A stretch of DNA of 64,000 nucleotides from contig CAWGTB010000005.1 of the NCBI GenBank assembly GCA_963825405.1, forward strand, positions 620,001 to 684,000. The letters run 5' to 3'. This stretch comes from JACPNO01 sp963825405. Lineage in GTDB: Bacteria > Acidobacteriota > Terriglobia > Bryobacterales > Bryobacteraceae. Shown here piece by piece: positions 1 to 9,731 of this stretch. How positions within the stretch are numbered: the stretch's first letter is position 1; each line of letters starts with the position of its first letter. Below the pieces are notes generated by a model. The model made no database searches, was not told the DNA's origin, and saw only the letters and a list, made by a program, of their open reading frames with translations. The position numbers and the translations under genes are program-made.

Positions 1-994
1 AATCGGGCGCGCCCTCATACATCACCGACGTCGCGCCGGCCGAAAGCGGGCCGTACACGATGTAGCTGTGGCCGGTAACCCATCCGATATCGGCCGTGCA
101 CCAGTAGGTGTCTTCGTCGCGGAGATCGAAAACCCACTTCATAGTCATCGTGGCCTGCAGCAGATAGCCGGCGGTAGTGTGCACGATGCCTTTGGGTTTG
201 CCGGTGGTGCCGGACGTGTACAGCACGTACAGCGGAGCTTCCGAATCGAGCGGCTCGGCAGGACAAACTTCGCTCATGCCTTCATCCAGCTCGTGCCACC
301 ACAAGTCGCGGCCGGCTTTCATGTTGATGTCGCTGCCGGTACGGCGGTAGACGATGACATCGCGGACCGAGGGACAGTCCGTGAGCGATTCATCCACGGC
401 GGGCTTGAGCTTCACCTCTTTGCCGCGCCGCCAACCGCCATCGGCGGTGATGACAACCTGGGCCTCCAAATCCTGAATGCGGGTCTTGAGCGCCTCCGCG
501 GAAAATCCGCCGAAGACCACGCTATGAATGATGCCCAGGCGCGCGCATGCCAGCAGCGCCACCGGCAGCTCGGGAATCATCGGCATGTAAATGATGGCGC
601 GGTCGCCTGCCTTGAGACCTCGGGATTTCAGCACATTGGCGAAGCGCGAAACCAGCCGGTGCAGCTCCTGATAGCTGATCATGCGCTGATCGCCGGGCTC
701 GCCCTCCCAGAGAATCGCGACTTTGTTCTTGCGGTGCGTGGTGAGATGGCGGTCGACGCAGTTGTAGCAAGCGTTGGTTTTGCCGCCGACGAACCATTTC
801 ACAAAGGGTGGCTTCCAATCGATTACCTGAGACCATTTTTCAAACCAGAACAGCTCTTTTTCCGCGAGCTCGCCCCAAAACTGCGCCGGCTGCTCTTGCG
901 CGCGCCGGTATAGTTCGCGGTAGCCATCCATGCCGCGGACGTGGGCGCGCTGGGCAAACTCAGGGCTGGGGGGATAAGAGCGATCCTCGGACAT
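1..994 (-). CDS. acs: Acetyl-CoA synthetase, N-terminal part (cut by window edge)
   Basis: Makes acetyl-CoA from acetate, ATP and CoA through an acetyl-AMP intermediate, in the cytoplasm. The frame is open from an ATG at 994 to the left edge, about 331 residues of a protein usually near 650. Visible family marks are WFVGGKTNACYNCVDRH in the N-terminal part and the AMP-binding P-loop YTSGTTGKPKG near 190-225. The C-terminal domain with the acetylatable lysine lies outside the window. It starts about 10 bases after the stop of the dehydratase gene, on the same strand, so the two are probably co-transcribed. Family assignment is very secure. Confidence 0.95.
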   Translation of the reverse strand, partial: MSEDRSYPPSPEFAQRAHVRGMDGYRELYRRAQEQPAQFWGELAEKELFWFEKWSQVIDWKPPFVKWFVGGKTNACYNCVDRHLTTHRKNKVAILWEGEPGDQRMISYQELHRLVSRFANVLKSRGLKAGDRAIIYMPMIPELPVALLACARLGIIHSVVFGGFSAEALKTRIQDLEAQVVITADGGWRRGKEVKLKPAVDESLTDCPSVRDVIVYRRTGSDINMKAGRDLWWHELDEGMSEVCPAEPLDSEAPLYVLYTSGTTGKPKGIVHTTAGYLLQATMTMKWVFDLRDEDTYWCTADIGWVTGHSYIVYGPLSAGATSVMYEGAPD

Positions 995-1004
995 AGCGAG
1001 AATC

Positions 1005-1976
1005 TTAGCAAAACCGCATATTTACTGATGCTGGCCCGACACGATGGCGCAGAGCTTGCTCGAGATCGATGTTGCCGCCGGAGACGATGCAGACGACTTT
1101 CCCGGTGCCCGCTTTTCCCGCCAGCGCGCAGGCTACCGGGCACGCGCCCGCGCCTTCGGCAATGACGCGATTGCGCTCTGCCAGCAGGCGAACCGCGGTG
1201 GCAACTTCTTCAAGCGGGGCAACCAATGAGCCATCGATCAGCGTGCGCGCCCGTTCGAACATTTGCGGGAAGACGCTTTTGCTGCCAATGCCGTCGACGA
1301 ACGTCGCCTGATGCTGAATCACTAGCGGCGATCCAGCGGCTAACGATGCCGCAAGCGGGGCCGACGTTGCGACTTCGGCGGCGAAAATTTTGCAGGCCGG
1401 ACGGCGCGCACGCATCGCGGTGGCAATGCCGCAGGTGAGGCCGCCGCCGCCCCAGGGAATCAGCACCGCGTCCACATCCGGCAGGTCTTCCAAAATTTCC
1501 AGCGCGATCGTTCCGTTGCCCGCCATAACATTCGGATCGTCGAAGGCGTGAATGAAGGCGCCTTCGACGCCAGGATATGCGCGGTCCTCGAATGCCTTCC
1601 ACCACGCTTCGAACGGCACTTTGATCACGCGGCCGCCGAGCCGCTCGATGGCTTTGATCTTGGTTTCCGGCGCGGTCTCGGGCGCGATTACGGTGCAGGG
1701 AATACCCAGTTCGCGCGCGCACCAGGCCACGCCCTGCGCCATGTTGCCGGCCGAAGCCGTGAGCACGCCGCGAGCCAGCGCATCCGGCGACATATGGCCC
1801 ATGGCGTTCGACGCCCCGCGAATTTTGAATGAGCCGATGGGCTGCAAATTTTCGAGCTTGAGATAAATCTCCGCCGGGCCCTCGGCACCCAGGCGCACCA
1901 GCGGCGTGCGGATCGCCGTGCGCGCGATCGTGCGGCGCGCTTCTTCAATCTGGGGCAGTGTAGGCAGCATGTTCAC
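1005..1976 (-). CDS. Threonine/serine dehydratase-like PLP enzyme
   Basis: A 323-residue fold-type II PLP enzyme that probably deaminates threonine or serine to a 2-oxo acid. The PLP lysine lies in GSFKIRGA near residue 51. SAGNMAQGVAW is the substrate loop, and the glycine-rich PWGGGGLTCG near residue 175 binds the PLP phosphate. It has no C-terminal ACT domain, which points to the short catabolic/serine-racemase-like branch and not to feedback-inhibited biosynthetic IlvA. Its start overlaps the end of the downstream-numbered phosphohexomutase gene by about 4 bases, so it sits in a minus-strand operon with pgm paralogues and acs. Racemase versus dehydratase activity cannot be told from sequence. 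Confidence 0.85.
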   Translation of the reverse strand: MNMLPTLPQIEEARRTIARTAIRTPLVRLGAEGPAEIYLKLENLQPIGSFKIRGASNAMGHMSPDALARGVLTASAGNMAQGVAWCARELGIPCTVIAPETAPETKIKAIERLGGRVIKVPFEAWWKAFEDRAYPGVEGAFIHAFDDPNVMAGNGTIALEILEDLPDVDAVLIPWGGGGLTCGIATAMRARRPACKIFAAEVATSAPLAASLAAGSPLVIQHQATFVDGIGSKSVFPQMFERARTLIDGSLVAPLEEVATAVRLLAERNRVIAEGAGACPVACALAGKAGTGKVVCIVSGGNIDLEQALRHRVGPASVNMRFC

Positions 1977-3342
1977 TCGCTTTTTCCAAATAGGCGCAGC
2001 ACAGTTCCGTACAGCTCCTCGACTTCTTGCGGCGACCGTGCTTCCACGGCCACACGCAGTAGCGGCTCGGTGTTGGACGCGCGCACGTGAATCCAGCCGC
2101 CCGGCAGCATGAGCTTCAGGCCATCGGAGCGATCGGTTTCGGCACGCGGGAATTGCGTTTCAAGTTCCTGCATGAGCCCGCCCAGGCGCCCATGTTCGAA
2201 CGAAACTTTGCCGAGCCGGCGGAAATAACGCGGCAGGCGGCCAGCCAACGTCGAGATCGTCTCGCCGGTTTCGGCCATGCGATCCAGCAGAAAAGCCATG
2301 CCCGTATAGCTATCGCGGCACAAATGCACGGCGGGGAAAATGACGCCGCCGTTCGAACCTTCGCCGCCAATCGCGGCATTTACGCTTTGCATAGTCTCGA
2401 CCACATTGGCCTCGCCGACCGGTGTTCGCCAGACGCGGCGGCCGTGCGCGGCGGCTACATCGTCGATGACCGAGGACGTCGTCAAATTCACGACCACATC
2501 GCCGGGCAAGCGGCGCAGCGCGGCGTCGACGGCCAGCGCCAGGATGTCGTCGCCATCCAGCACGCGTCCGGTTTCGTCGACGACGGCCAGGCGGTCGCCG
2601 TCCGGATCCTGGGCGAAACCAATGTCGCTTTTCGTCCGCCGCACGAGATCGACAAGATCGCCCAGCACTTCGGCGCGCGGCTCGGCTTCGCGCGGGAAAC
2701 GGCTTGGTGGGGTCGATCGAAATGGCGGCGAGCTCGCAGCCCAGCGTCTCACCTAGAAATCTAGGGGACACCAGCGAACCCGCGCCGTTCACGGCATCCA
2801 GGGCCACGCGAAACTTGCGCGCGCGAATGCGCGCAGCATCCACATGGGCTAGCACGCGATCGAAATGAATCTGCACGGCGGAGCTATGGTCGGAAACCAC
2901 GCGGCGGATTTCGGCGTTGCTGGCCTGGCGGAAATCGCTCTGATGATAGAGATCGATCAGCTCGCTGCGCTCGTAGTTATTGAAGAACAGCCCGCCGGCG
3001 TTGAATAGTTTCAGGGCATTGTATTCGGCCGGATTATGCGACGCCGTGATGGCGATGCCGCCCTGCGCCTGCGTTGCTCCGACGTAAATCTGAATGGTCG
3101 GTGTCGGCAAAATGCCGGTTTCGACCACTTCGCAACCGGCGGCCAGCAGCCCGCACGTCACCGCATGCTGCAGCATTTCGCCCGGACGATCGCGTATCCC
3201 GTCCCACCACCACGCGCCCGCCGCGCACGTACGTTCCGAAAGCCTGGGCGAACGCGCAGGCCAGAGCCGGAGTGAGAAATTCGCCCACCACGCCGCGAAT
3301 TCCGGATACGCCGATCTTGAGCAGGTGTTCGCGCCGCGACAT
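1973..3342 (-). CDS. Phosphoglucomutase/phosphomannomutase family (frameshifted)
   Basis: Alpha-D-phosphohexomutase moving phosphate between C1 and C6 of a hexose phosphate. All four signature loops are present: the phosphoserine loop TASHNP, metal loop DPDGDRLAVV, sugar loop GEGSNGG and phosphate-binding RASNTEPLLRV at the C-terminus. The reading frame changes twice, near 3182 (an extra G in TCCGGG) and near 2695 (an extra C in TTTCCC). Both look like homopolymer consensus errors, because the protein reads through cleanly when corrected. The start codon shares one base with the stop of the second mutase gene. It could be GlmM-like or a Pgm/Pmm; substrate is not decidable here. Confidence 0.85.
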
Positions 3343-4714
3343 CAGGCGAATCTCCGCACTTGCTCCAGCAGCGCGTCGTAGAGCTCAGTGGGCGGATCGC
3401 CGCGCTGTTCGCAAATGATGCGGACAATCGGCTCGGTCTGGCTCACGCGCACGTGAAACCAACGGTCGGGCCAGTCCACGCGCAAGCCGTCGGCGGCGTT
3501 TTGGCACCCGTCTTTATAACGCGCTCGCAGCGCCGCCAGCAGCGCCGGTACGCGCTGCGACACCAGCGGGACTTGCCCTTTGAGAATCGAATAACGCGGA
3601 TAGGAAGCGATGATCTCGCCGAGTTTCTGTTTGCGCTCGTGCATCATCGAGAGCACCGCCAGCATGGAGGCGATGCCGTCGTATACAAAACGAAATTGCG
3701 GCATCATCACCGCGCCAGTGCCTTCGCCGGCTAGCGCCACCTGTTCGGGACGGTAGCTCGAAAGCGCATCGATCGCCGCCTGCCGGCCCACGGGCACGCG
3801 CACGACGGTGCCACCGTGGCGCGCGGCAATCTCATCCACCAGCGCGGTCGTCGAGAGATTGGTGATGATCAGCTTGCCGCTGCCTCGCGGCAGCAGATAA
3901 TCCGCCAGCAGCGGCAGCATGATTTCCTCCGAAGCCGCGCGCCGTCTTCGCTCGCCATGGCCACGCGGTCGGAATCCACATCGAACAGGAATCCGGCGTC
4001 GGCTTGCAGCGGCTTCATCAGCGGAGCGAGTTGCAGCATCACGGTGTCGCGCGTGGTGGAGGGTTCGTGCGCAAACGAAACGCCTTCCAGATGCTCGTTG
4101 ATCAGAACAAACTTGAATCCGAAGCGCGCGTTCATGCGCTGCAGAATCAGCGAGGAAGTTCCATTGGAGCAATCGATCACTACGCGAATACCGCGCATCG
4201 CGTCGAAATCGAAGACGCCGGCGAGCTCATCGAGATACAGATCGATGGCGGTGTTTTCCGCGCGCAACACGCCCAGGCGGTTCCAATCCACGAACGTGAA
4301 CTTCTTCAGATGATAAATATCCAGCAGCTCGCCGGCTTCGGCGGTCGAGAGATAGGTCGCGTTGCGGCCGAAAAACTTCAGCGCATTCCATTCAGCCGCA
4401 TTGTGGCTGGCGCCGATGGAGACACCGCCGGCCGCGTCGAGACGCCGTATCGCGTTCTGGATTACTGGCGTCGAGACTACGCCCAGATCGACGACGTCGC
4501 AGCCGCAGGCCAGCAATCCGGCAATCACGCCCTCGCGGATCATGACGCCGCTCGACCGCGGATCGCGGCCGATCACCACCGCGCCGCCCGGCTCAAGAAA
4601 AGTTCCGAAGGCCGAGGCGAAGTCCAGCACGTGCGCGGCGGTCATGCCGTCACCCACGATTCCGCGCAATCCGACGTGCGAAATGCGCAGTGATTTTGCG
4701 GCTTCGCGCGCCAT
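3342..4714 (-). CDS. Second, divergent phosphohexomutase paralogue (frameshifted)
   Basis: Same family as its neighbour but more divergent. The serine loop reads GASHNA in place of TASHNP, the metal loop is DVDSDR (acidic residues kept), the sugar loop is GEGTGAVMMP and the phosphate loop is RVSQTEPIVRI. Catalytic residues are therefore retained, while the flanking and sugar-specificity loops have drifted. One frame change near 3936 (probably a missing T) joins the N-terminal 265 residues to the rest. The gene overlaps both neighbours by single-base stop/start junctions, so the CBM9 protein, this gene and the first mutase are translationally coupled. Confidence 0.8.
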
Positions 4715-5403
4715 TAAAGCCCGAGCTTCAGGCGGCCGAACGCTTCCGGCACGTGGTGAGAGGACTGATGCGTCGGCTGCCAGGCAATGAACTTCTTGTC
4801 CGGAGGCGGACCTTGGATGCGGTAAAAATTCACGCGCATTTCATTTCCCGCGATAGGCCGGCGCGTATCGATCGCAGCCATCGGAATGCGCATCTCGCCG
4901 TACCAGATTTTGTTTTCGGCATCGATGCGCGCTTTCACTTCGAAACCGGAATTCCAGGTCCATCCGCCTTCCGGCTTTGCGTTGTCGCGGTCGATGTCGA
5001 GATCCACCCATTCGCCTTGCGGGGAAACCTGAAACTCTTTGTACTGGCGGATGTGCGCGAAATCGGTGCCGATAAAAACTTCGGCCACGTCCCATTCCCA
5101 CAGCTTGTTGGTTTCGTGATCGCGCGACGGATTGGACTTGAGGTACAGCGTTTCGTAGGGGCAGACGAAAAGCAGATACAGAAATTGCCGCGTCCAGCGC
5201 GAGCGGATTTCGGTGCGATGCCCGGGCGTGAGATCGCCTTTCGCGCTATGGTCCGCGAACACGCCGGGAATATCTCGCCAGAATTTTGACTCGGGATTGG
5301 CCGTGGGATTGGTGTCCGACTTCGTGGATTGGCTGACAATAATGCCCGGGCCAGCGGCGCGCGCCAGAGCAGCGCAAGCAAGCAGAATTAGAACGCGCAA
5401 CAT
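4714..5403 (-). CDS. Secreted CBM9-like carbohydrate-binding protein
   Basis: A 229-residue exported protein with a signal peptide (LLACAALARAAG, cleavage near residue 17). The rest resembles family 9-type beta-sandwich domains: SKFWRDIPGVF, then WTRQFLYLLFVCPYETLYLK, LWEWDVAEVFIG and VNFYRIQGPPPDKKFIAWQPT near the end. Proteins like this are common in Acidobacteria, usually without a linked hydrolase. It is first gene of the mutase operon. A periplasmic sugar-binding role is inference from the fold. Its ATG is only 23 bases from that of the divergent small protein. Confidence 0.7.
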   Translation of the reverse strand: MLRVLILLACAALARAAGPGIIVSQSTKSDTNPTANPESKFWRDIPGVFADHSAKGDLTPGHRTEIRSRWTRQFLYLLFVCPYETLYLKSNPSRDHETNKLWEWDVAEVFIGTDFAHIRQYKEFQVSPQGEWVDLDIDRDNAKPEGGWTWNSGFEVKARIDAENKIWYGEMRIPMAAIDTRRPIAGNEMRVNFYRIQGPPPDKKFIAWQPTHQSSHHVPEAFGRLKLGL

Positions 5404-5426
5404 GTTCCTATTACTATACTGATGTC

Positions 5427-5699
5427 ATGTCCGTCTACGATGAGCACCAGGAAGAACTGGAAAAACACGCCTTCATGATGGGCAAATCGCGCGGCCATCT
5501 GGCGGTAACTCTGGATATCCTCACCGACGCGCTGGTGCTGGTGGGCCAGCACGGCGTGTATTGCCAGAGCGTGCGCCAGCCCGGCAAACCCGCCATGGAT
5601 GTGCAGCTCATCAGCAAGGGAATCGTCGACGCCAAGGAGCTAATTGCGGGCGTCATGGCGGAGCTCAAAAGCGCTAAAGCCCCCGTAGAAAATAATTGA
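5427..5699 (+). CDS. Hypothetical 90-residue protein
   Basis: Not recognised. The sequence is soluble, mildly acidic and mostly helical by eye, with a single cysteine (HGVYCQSV). There is no signal peptide or membrane segment. The start ATG follows a TATACT hexamer at 5415-5420 by six bases with no Shine-Dalgarno, which would fit a leaderless message. The 3' end overlaps the convergent hydrolase gene by 26 bases. Coding is supported by clean frame use and by its position between two real genes; function is unknown. Confidence 0.5.
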   Translation: MSVYDEHQEELEKHAFMMGKSRGHLAVTLDILTDALVLVGQHGVYCQSVRQPGKPAMDVQLISKGIVDAKELIAGVMAELKSAKAPVENN

Positions 5700-6308
5700 A
5701 TTGCTTCTCGCGGCCGATCGTGGTGACTTCGCCATGGCCGGGAATCACAAGCGCATCGTCGGGCAGCGGGAAAAGCTTTTCGCGGATGGATCGCAGGATT
5801 TGACGGCTGTCGCCGCCGGGCAAATCGGTGCGGCCGATGGAATCGCGAAACAGCGTGTCCCCCGCGACCAGCTTGTTCTCAGCCGGAATCCACAGGCTGA
5901 TGCTGCCCTGCGTATGCCCCGGAGTTTCGAGGACGTGAAACTCCGTGGCTCCGAGCTTTAGTATGTCGCCTTCGCGCGCCGGCTGTGTCGATCGACACGG
6001 TTTCCGGCGTTTCCACGCCCACCCACTTGGCCTGCACATCCATCATGTCGCGCAGCAGGGCATCGTTTTCGTTCATATAAACCGGTGCTCCCGTGGCAAT
6101 TTTCAATTTGTGAGCGCCGCCGATGTGATCGATGTGCGCATGCGTAATCACAATGGCTTTCACGGTAAGCTTGTGCCGCTGCGAGAATTTCCAGAATCTC
6201 GGGAATATTGTCGCCGGGATCGATGACGATGGCTTCGCGCGTCTGCTCGTCGCCGAAAATCGAGCAGTTGCATTGCAGCACGCCGACCGGCAGAATCTCG
6301 TGGATCAT
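5674..6308 (-). CDS. Metallo-beta-lactamase fold hydrolase, glyoxalase II-like (frameshifted)
   Basis: Zinc hydrolase of the hydroxyacylglutathione-hydrolase-like group. The metal motif THAHIDHIGG is plain. Further ligands lie in ETPGHTQGS, AGDTLFRDSIGR and the late PGHGE. Starting at MIHEILPVG (ATG 6308), the frame shifts near 6170 and again near 5980; corrected length is about 210 residues, typical for the family. Likely substrates are thioesters such as S-lactoylglutathione or persulfides, but these small MBL proteins are promiscuous and the substrate cannot be assigned. It diverges from the membrane protein at 6333 with only 24 bases between starts. Confidence 0.8.
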
Positions 6309-6332
6309 CAAGCCGATTGTATACTCAGGCAT

Positions 6333-6755
6333 ATGACCGAAGTGTTCAACGTGGCAATGCGATGGCTGCATATCAGCTCGATGATGGTACTGCTGGGCGG
6401 GATTCTGTTCGCCCGTTTCGTAGTTGAGCCGTCGCTCGCCCCTCTGCCCGCGGACACGCGTTCGCAAGTGGGCGAAGCCATGGCCGCGCGTTTTCGCTCG
6501 CTGATGTATTACGCGATCGGCATCCTGCTACTCACCGGCTTGTACAATCTTTTTCTGAATATCTCCGGCAAGCCGCCGCTGTACCACGCGCTGCTGGGCG
6601 TGAAGCTGCTGGCCGCGCTGCACGTTTTTGCCGTGGGCTTTCTCATCGTCCAGCCGAAGAATCCGAAACGCTCGCGTCTGATGACCGGCGTGGTGATCTC
6701 GGGGTTGATCATTCTGGCGATCTCGGCCTGGCTGCGCCAAATCCACCTAAACTAG
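6333..6755 (+). CDS. Small integral membrane protein (CopD-like)
   Basis: About 140 residues with four hydrophobic helices: residues about 8-30, 52-72, 85-105 and 118-136. The N-terminal RWLHISSMMVLLGG, with a conserved histidine in the first helix, resembles CopD/DUF4149-type membrane proteins, some of which bind heme or copper. It sits directly before the YgfZ-like gene (4 bases between stop and start), so the two are probably co-transcribed. Function is not established. Confidence 0.6.
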   Translation: MTEVFNVAMRWLHISSMMVLLGGILFARFVVEPSLAPLPADTRSQVGEAMAARFRSLMYYAIGILLLTGLYNLFLNISGKPPLYHALLGVKLLAALHVFAVGFLIVQPKNPKRSRLMTGVVISGLIILAISAWLRQIHLN

Positions 6756-6759
6756 AAGT

Positions 6760-7635
6760 ATGAATAGCAGCGGCTATGAAGCGCTCCGCGAGCGAGCGGC
6801 GTGGCTGGATTTGTCGGGCCGCGGCGTAATCCTCGCAACCGGGGAGGACCGCGCCCGCCTGCTGCACGCCCTGTGCACCAATGATATCGAGCATCTCAAG
6901 CCGGGCGAGAGTTGCTATGCATTTTTTCTCAACGCGCAGGGGCGCATTCTGGCTGACGCGAATATTTTGTGCCGCGCGGAGGATTTCCTCATCGATACCG
7001 AGCCGGAGACGCGCGCCTCGCTTTACCAGCACATCGACAAATACATCATCGCCGACGATGTCACTCTGGACGACGCGTCGGATCGCCTGGCGGTGATCGC
7101 GATCGAGGGTCCGGAAGCGCGGACGATGACCAACCCGGCCGGCGCGCGTCTGACATCAACTGGCGAGCCCGGCCTGCGCTTCTTCGTTCCGCCCGAGCAG
7201 AAAGCGGAGCTCATCGGGCAGTGGGTGCAGGCCGATGCCGACGCCGCGCGCGTCGTTCGCCTGGAACATGCCAAACCGCGCTACGGCGAAGACATTACCG
7301 CGGCGCACCTGGCGCAGGAAACCCAGCAGATGCACGCGCTGCATTTCAGCAAGGGCTGCTATTTGGGGCAGGAGGTTGTGGAGCGCGTGCGTTCGCGCGG
7401 CCTGGTGCATCGCTTGTTGGTGGGATTGAATATCAACACACAGAATATTCCTGATCCTGGAACGCCGGTCGCCGCCAACGGCAATGAGATCGGGAAATTG
7501 ACCAGCGCGGCATTTTCGCCGGCCATCGGCATCTGCGTGGCGATGGCGTACGTTCGCCGTGAGCACGCGGACCCGGGAACGAAACTTCTGGTCAACGGAA
7601 GCGTGGCCGACGTGCGTCCGCTATTTGTCCCGTAG
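6760..7635 (+). CDS. ygfZ: YgfZ/GcvT-like folate-binding protein
   Basis: A 291-residue protein of the GcvT aminomethyltransferase fold. The diagnostic YgfZ signature KGCYLGQEVVERV lies near residues 202-214; its cysteine separates YgfZ from true glycine-cleavage T protein. Known homologues bind tetrahydrofolate and help build or repair certain iron-sulfur clusters. The window does hold several Fe-S proteins (CysH, ActB), which fits but does not prove a link. The 3' end overlaps the convergent PHP gene by 15 bases. Confidence 0.88.
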   Translation: MNSSGYEALRERAAWLDLSGRGVILATGEDRARLLHALCTNDIEHLKPGESCYAFFLNAQGRILADANILCRAEDFLIDTEPETRASLYQHIDKYIIADDVTLDDASDRLAVIAIEGPEARTMTNPAGARLTSTGEPGLRFFVPPEQKAELIGQWVQADADAARVVRLEHAKPRYGEDITAAHLAQETQQMHALHFSKGCYLGQEVVERVRSRGLVHRLLVGLNINTQNIPDPGTPVAANGNEIGKLTSAAFSPAIGICVAMAYVRREHADPGTKLLVNGSVADVRPLFVP

Positions 7636-8461
7636 TTTGTCGAGCACGGATCGCGGAATATTCAGATTGCCGTTAAGCCCGCTGCCCAGGCGGATGTGCG
7701 GCTTGTTGGCGCCGTGAAAATCGGAGCCGCCGGTCACTGCCAAGCCGTAACGCTGGGCCAGGCCGAGGTATTGCGTGACTTCCGCCGGCGAGTGATCGCT
7801 GTGAAACGCTTCAATGCCGGGCAGGCCCAGTTCGCGCATTTCCGCAATCATCGGATCCAGGCCATCGGCGCCGCGCCGCATCAGGCGGATGGGATGAGCG
7901 AGCGACGCCAGGCCGCCGCCCGCCGCGATAAGGCCCAGCGCATCGCGCAAGTGGCGGCTCCATGCGCTGCACATACGCGCTACCCGACTCTTCGCCCAGG
8001 TACTGCTGGAATGCCTGCTCGATGCTGGTAGCGTAGCCTTTGTCGATCAACACGCGCGCGAAATGCGGCCGGCCGGTCTGGCTGCCGCGGCCCGTCGAAA
8101 CTTCTTCGAGCGTGACCTCGACGCCTTGCGCTTGCAGCCTGGCAATGAGGCGGATATTGCGGTCGCGCCGCGAATCGTGCAGTTCCTTAAGCCATCCGCG
8201 AAAATCCGCCGTGGGCGGACCTTGCAAAAAGTAGCCCAGCAGATGCACCGTGCGCCCGTGAAATTTTGTAGAAAGCTCGATGCCGCAGATAAGATCGAGG
8301 CCTGCCGCTCGCGCCATCGGTTCGGCAGCGTCGTAGCCGGCAAGCGTATCGTGATCACTAATGGCCAGTGCTTCCAGGCCCGTAGCGACCGCTTCCTCGA
8401 CCAACTCCGCCGGGCTATAAGTGCCGTCGGACTCGTCGGTATGCGTGTGCAAATCGATCAA
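7621..8461 (-). CDS. PHP-domain phosphoesterase, probable pAp/nucleoside bisphosphatase (frameshifted)
   Basis: PHP-fold metal phosphoesterase of the YciV/Nbp type. The first metal motif IDLHTHTDESDGT begins at residue 2. ISDHDTLAGY and CGIELSTKFHGR follow, with SLAHPIRL and VTGGSDFHGANKPH near the end, so the complete metal site is present. The start is most likely TTG at 8461, whose TG overlaps the TGA of cysC. A frame change near 7950 splits the protein; corrected length is about 280. Family members remove the 3'-phosphate from 3',5'-nucleoside bisphosphates. Coupling to cysC/cysH suggests that it clears pAp left by PAPS reduction (inference). Confidence 0.82.
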
Positions 8462-8989
8462 AAAGAAATCAACCCCAGTTCCCTCAGTGTAGCCCAGACG
8501 CGGTCGGCGCTCTCTCGGGGCTTTTCCTGATCCGAATGGATAAGGATCTCGGGGGCGAGCGGGGGTTCGTATGGATCTGTGACGCCGGTGAATTGCGCAA
8601 TCTCGCCGGCCATCGCCTTCTTGTAGAGACCTTTGACGTCTCGGGCGGCGGTTACTTCGAGCGGGCAATCAACGTACACTTCGACGAAATTCTCGATGCG
8701 GCTGCGGACTTCGCTCGCGGGCTTCGCGGTAGGGCGAAATCGCCGCGACGATGGCAATCACGCCGTGGCGCGAGAGCAGTTCGCAGACAAATCCGATGCG
8801 CCGGATATTGGTGTCGCGATCCTGCTTGCTAAACCCCAGGCCCTGGGAAAGATTTTCGCGAACGATATCGCCGTCCAGCATTTCGACTTTCGCGCCCGCC
8901 TGCGCAAGCCGTTCGTGAATCAACGTTGAGATGGTAGTCTTGCCGGAGCCCGAAAGGCCGGTAAACCAAAGCGTGAAGCCCTTATGCAT
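8458..8989 (-). CDS. cysC: Adenylylsulfate (APS) kinase (frameshifted)
   Basis: Phosphorylates APS at the 3' position to give PAPS. The P-loop GLSGSGKTT is at residues 10-18, followed by DGDIVRENLSQGLGFS and the substrate segment RRIGFVCELLSRHG. The lid/base region FVEVYVDCPLEV and DVKGLYKKAMAGEI match the family. A frame change near 8735 joins the two halves; corrected length is about 177 residues. It overlaps cysH by 8 bases upstream and the PHP gene by 4 bases downstream, so this is a translationally coupled sulfate-assimilation operon. Confidence 0.9.
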
Positions 8990-9731
8990 GCGCGGCGCTC
9001 AAAATTTCGCTCACCAGCACGTCGACGGCGCGCTCGGCCTTGCCATCCGCGGTGAAGTGAATGCCGCATTCCTCTTGTGCATCGAGCTCCCACCACCAGC
9101 GGCCGGCACGCTCCCGCTCACCTGGAGTGACGGCGCGCGTGCAGGGCGCGCATCCAATGCTGGTGTAGCCCTGCGCGTACAGCGGATGCATGGGGACGTC
9201 GTGCTCGCGGATATATGCGTCCACTTGTTCGCGCGACCAATCGGCTAGCGGACTGATCTTGACGCGGCCATCGACAGATTCGACCTTGTCCACCTCGGCG
9301 CGCGATTCGCTTTGCTCGCGCCGCAGGCCGGTGACCCACGCGTCGAGCTCGGCCAGTTTCCGCTCGAGGGGCCGGACTTTGCGCATATGGCAGCACAACA
9401 TGCGCAGCGGAACTTCGCGATAAAACAGGTCCAAGCCGTGGCGGGAAACCATCGATTCAATCTCGCCCGGATCGGGGAGAACGATTTCCACAGGTATGCC
9501 GTAGCGCTTCTGTACCGTGTCGATCATGCGGTAAGTTTCGGCCGGCAGCCGGCCCGTGTCGAGCGTGAAAACGCGAATGTCGGGCGAGATTCGCCACGCC
9601 ATGTCGACGATCACCATGCCTCCAGCCTGAAAACTGGTGGAAATGGCCAGGCGGCTCCCGTAGCGACGGATAGCCCATTCAAGCACTTCGACCGCCGAAG
9701 TGCTTTCGAGATTATTCAGCTTTTCCGACAA
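8982..9731 (-). CDS. cysH: APS/PAPS reductase with Fe-S cluster
   Basis: Reduces activated sulfate to sulfite. The 249-residue protein has the nucleotide-binding STSFQAGG and LDTGRLPAET segments. It also has the cysteine pairs MLCCHMRKVRPL and GCAPCTRAV that ligate a [4Fe-4S] cluster, and the catalytic C-terminal motif EECGIH. The cluster cysteines mark the APS-using (assimilatory 'bacterial/plant') branch; enzymes with them often accept APS and sometimes PAPS. The presence of cysC next door leaves the true substrate open. The start overlaps the upstream secreted protein gene by about 20 bases. Confidence 0.92.
   Translation of the reverse strand: MSEKLNNLESTSAVEVLEWAIRRYGSRLAISTSFQAGGMVIVDMAWRISPDIRVFTLDTGRLPAETYRMIDTVQKRYGIPVEIVLPDPGEIESMVSRHGLDLFYREVPLRMLCCHMRKVRPLERKLAELDAWVTGLRREQSESRAEVDKVESVDGRVKISPLADWSREQVDAYIREHDVPMHPLYAQGYTSIGCAPCTRAVTPGERERAGRWWWELDAQEECGIHFTADGKAERAVDVLVSEILSAAHA

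Noticed and set aside
68..913. A 281-residue plus-strand open frame at the left end
   Set aside because: Antisense to acetyl-CoA synthetase, which has clear motifs in the opposite strand.
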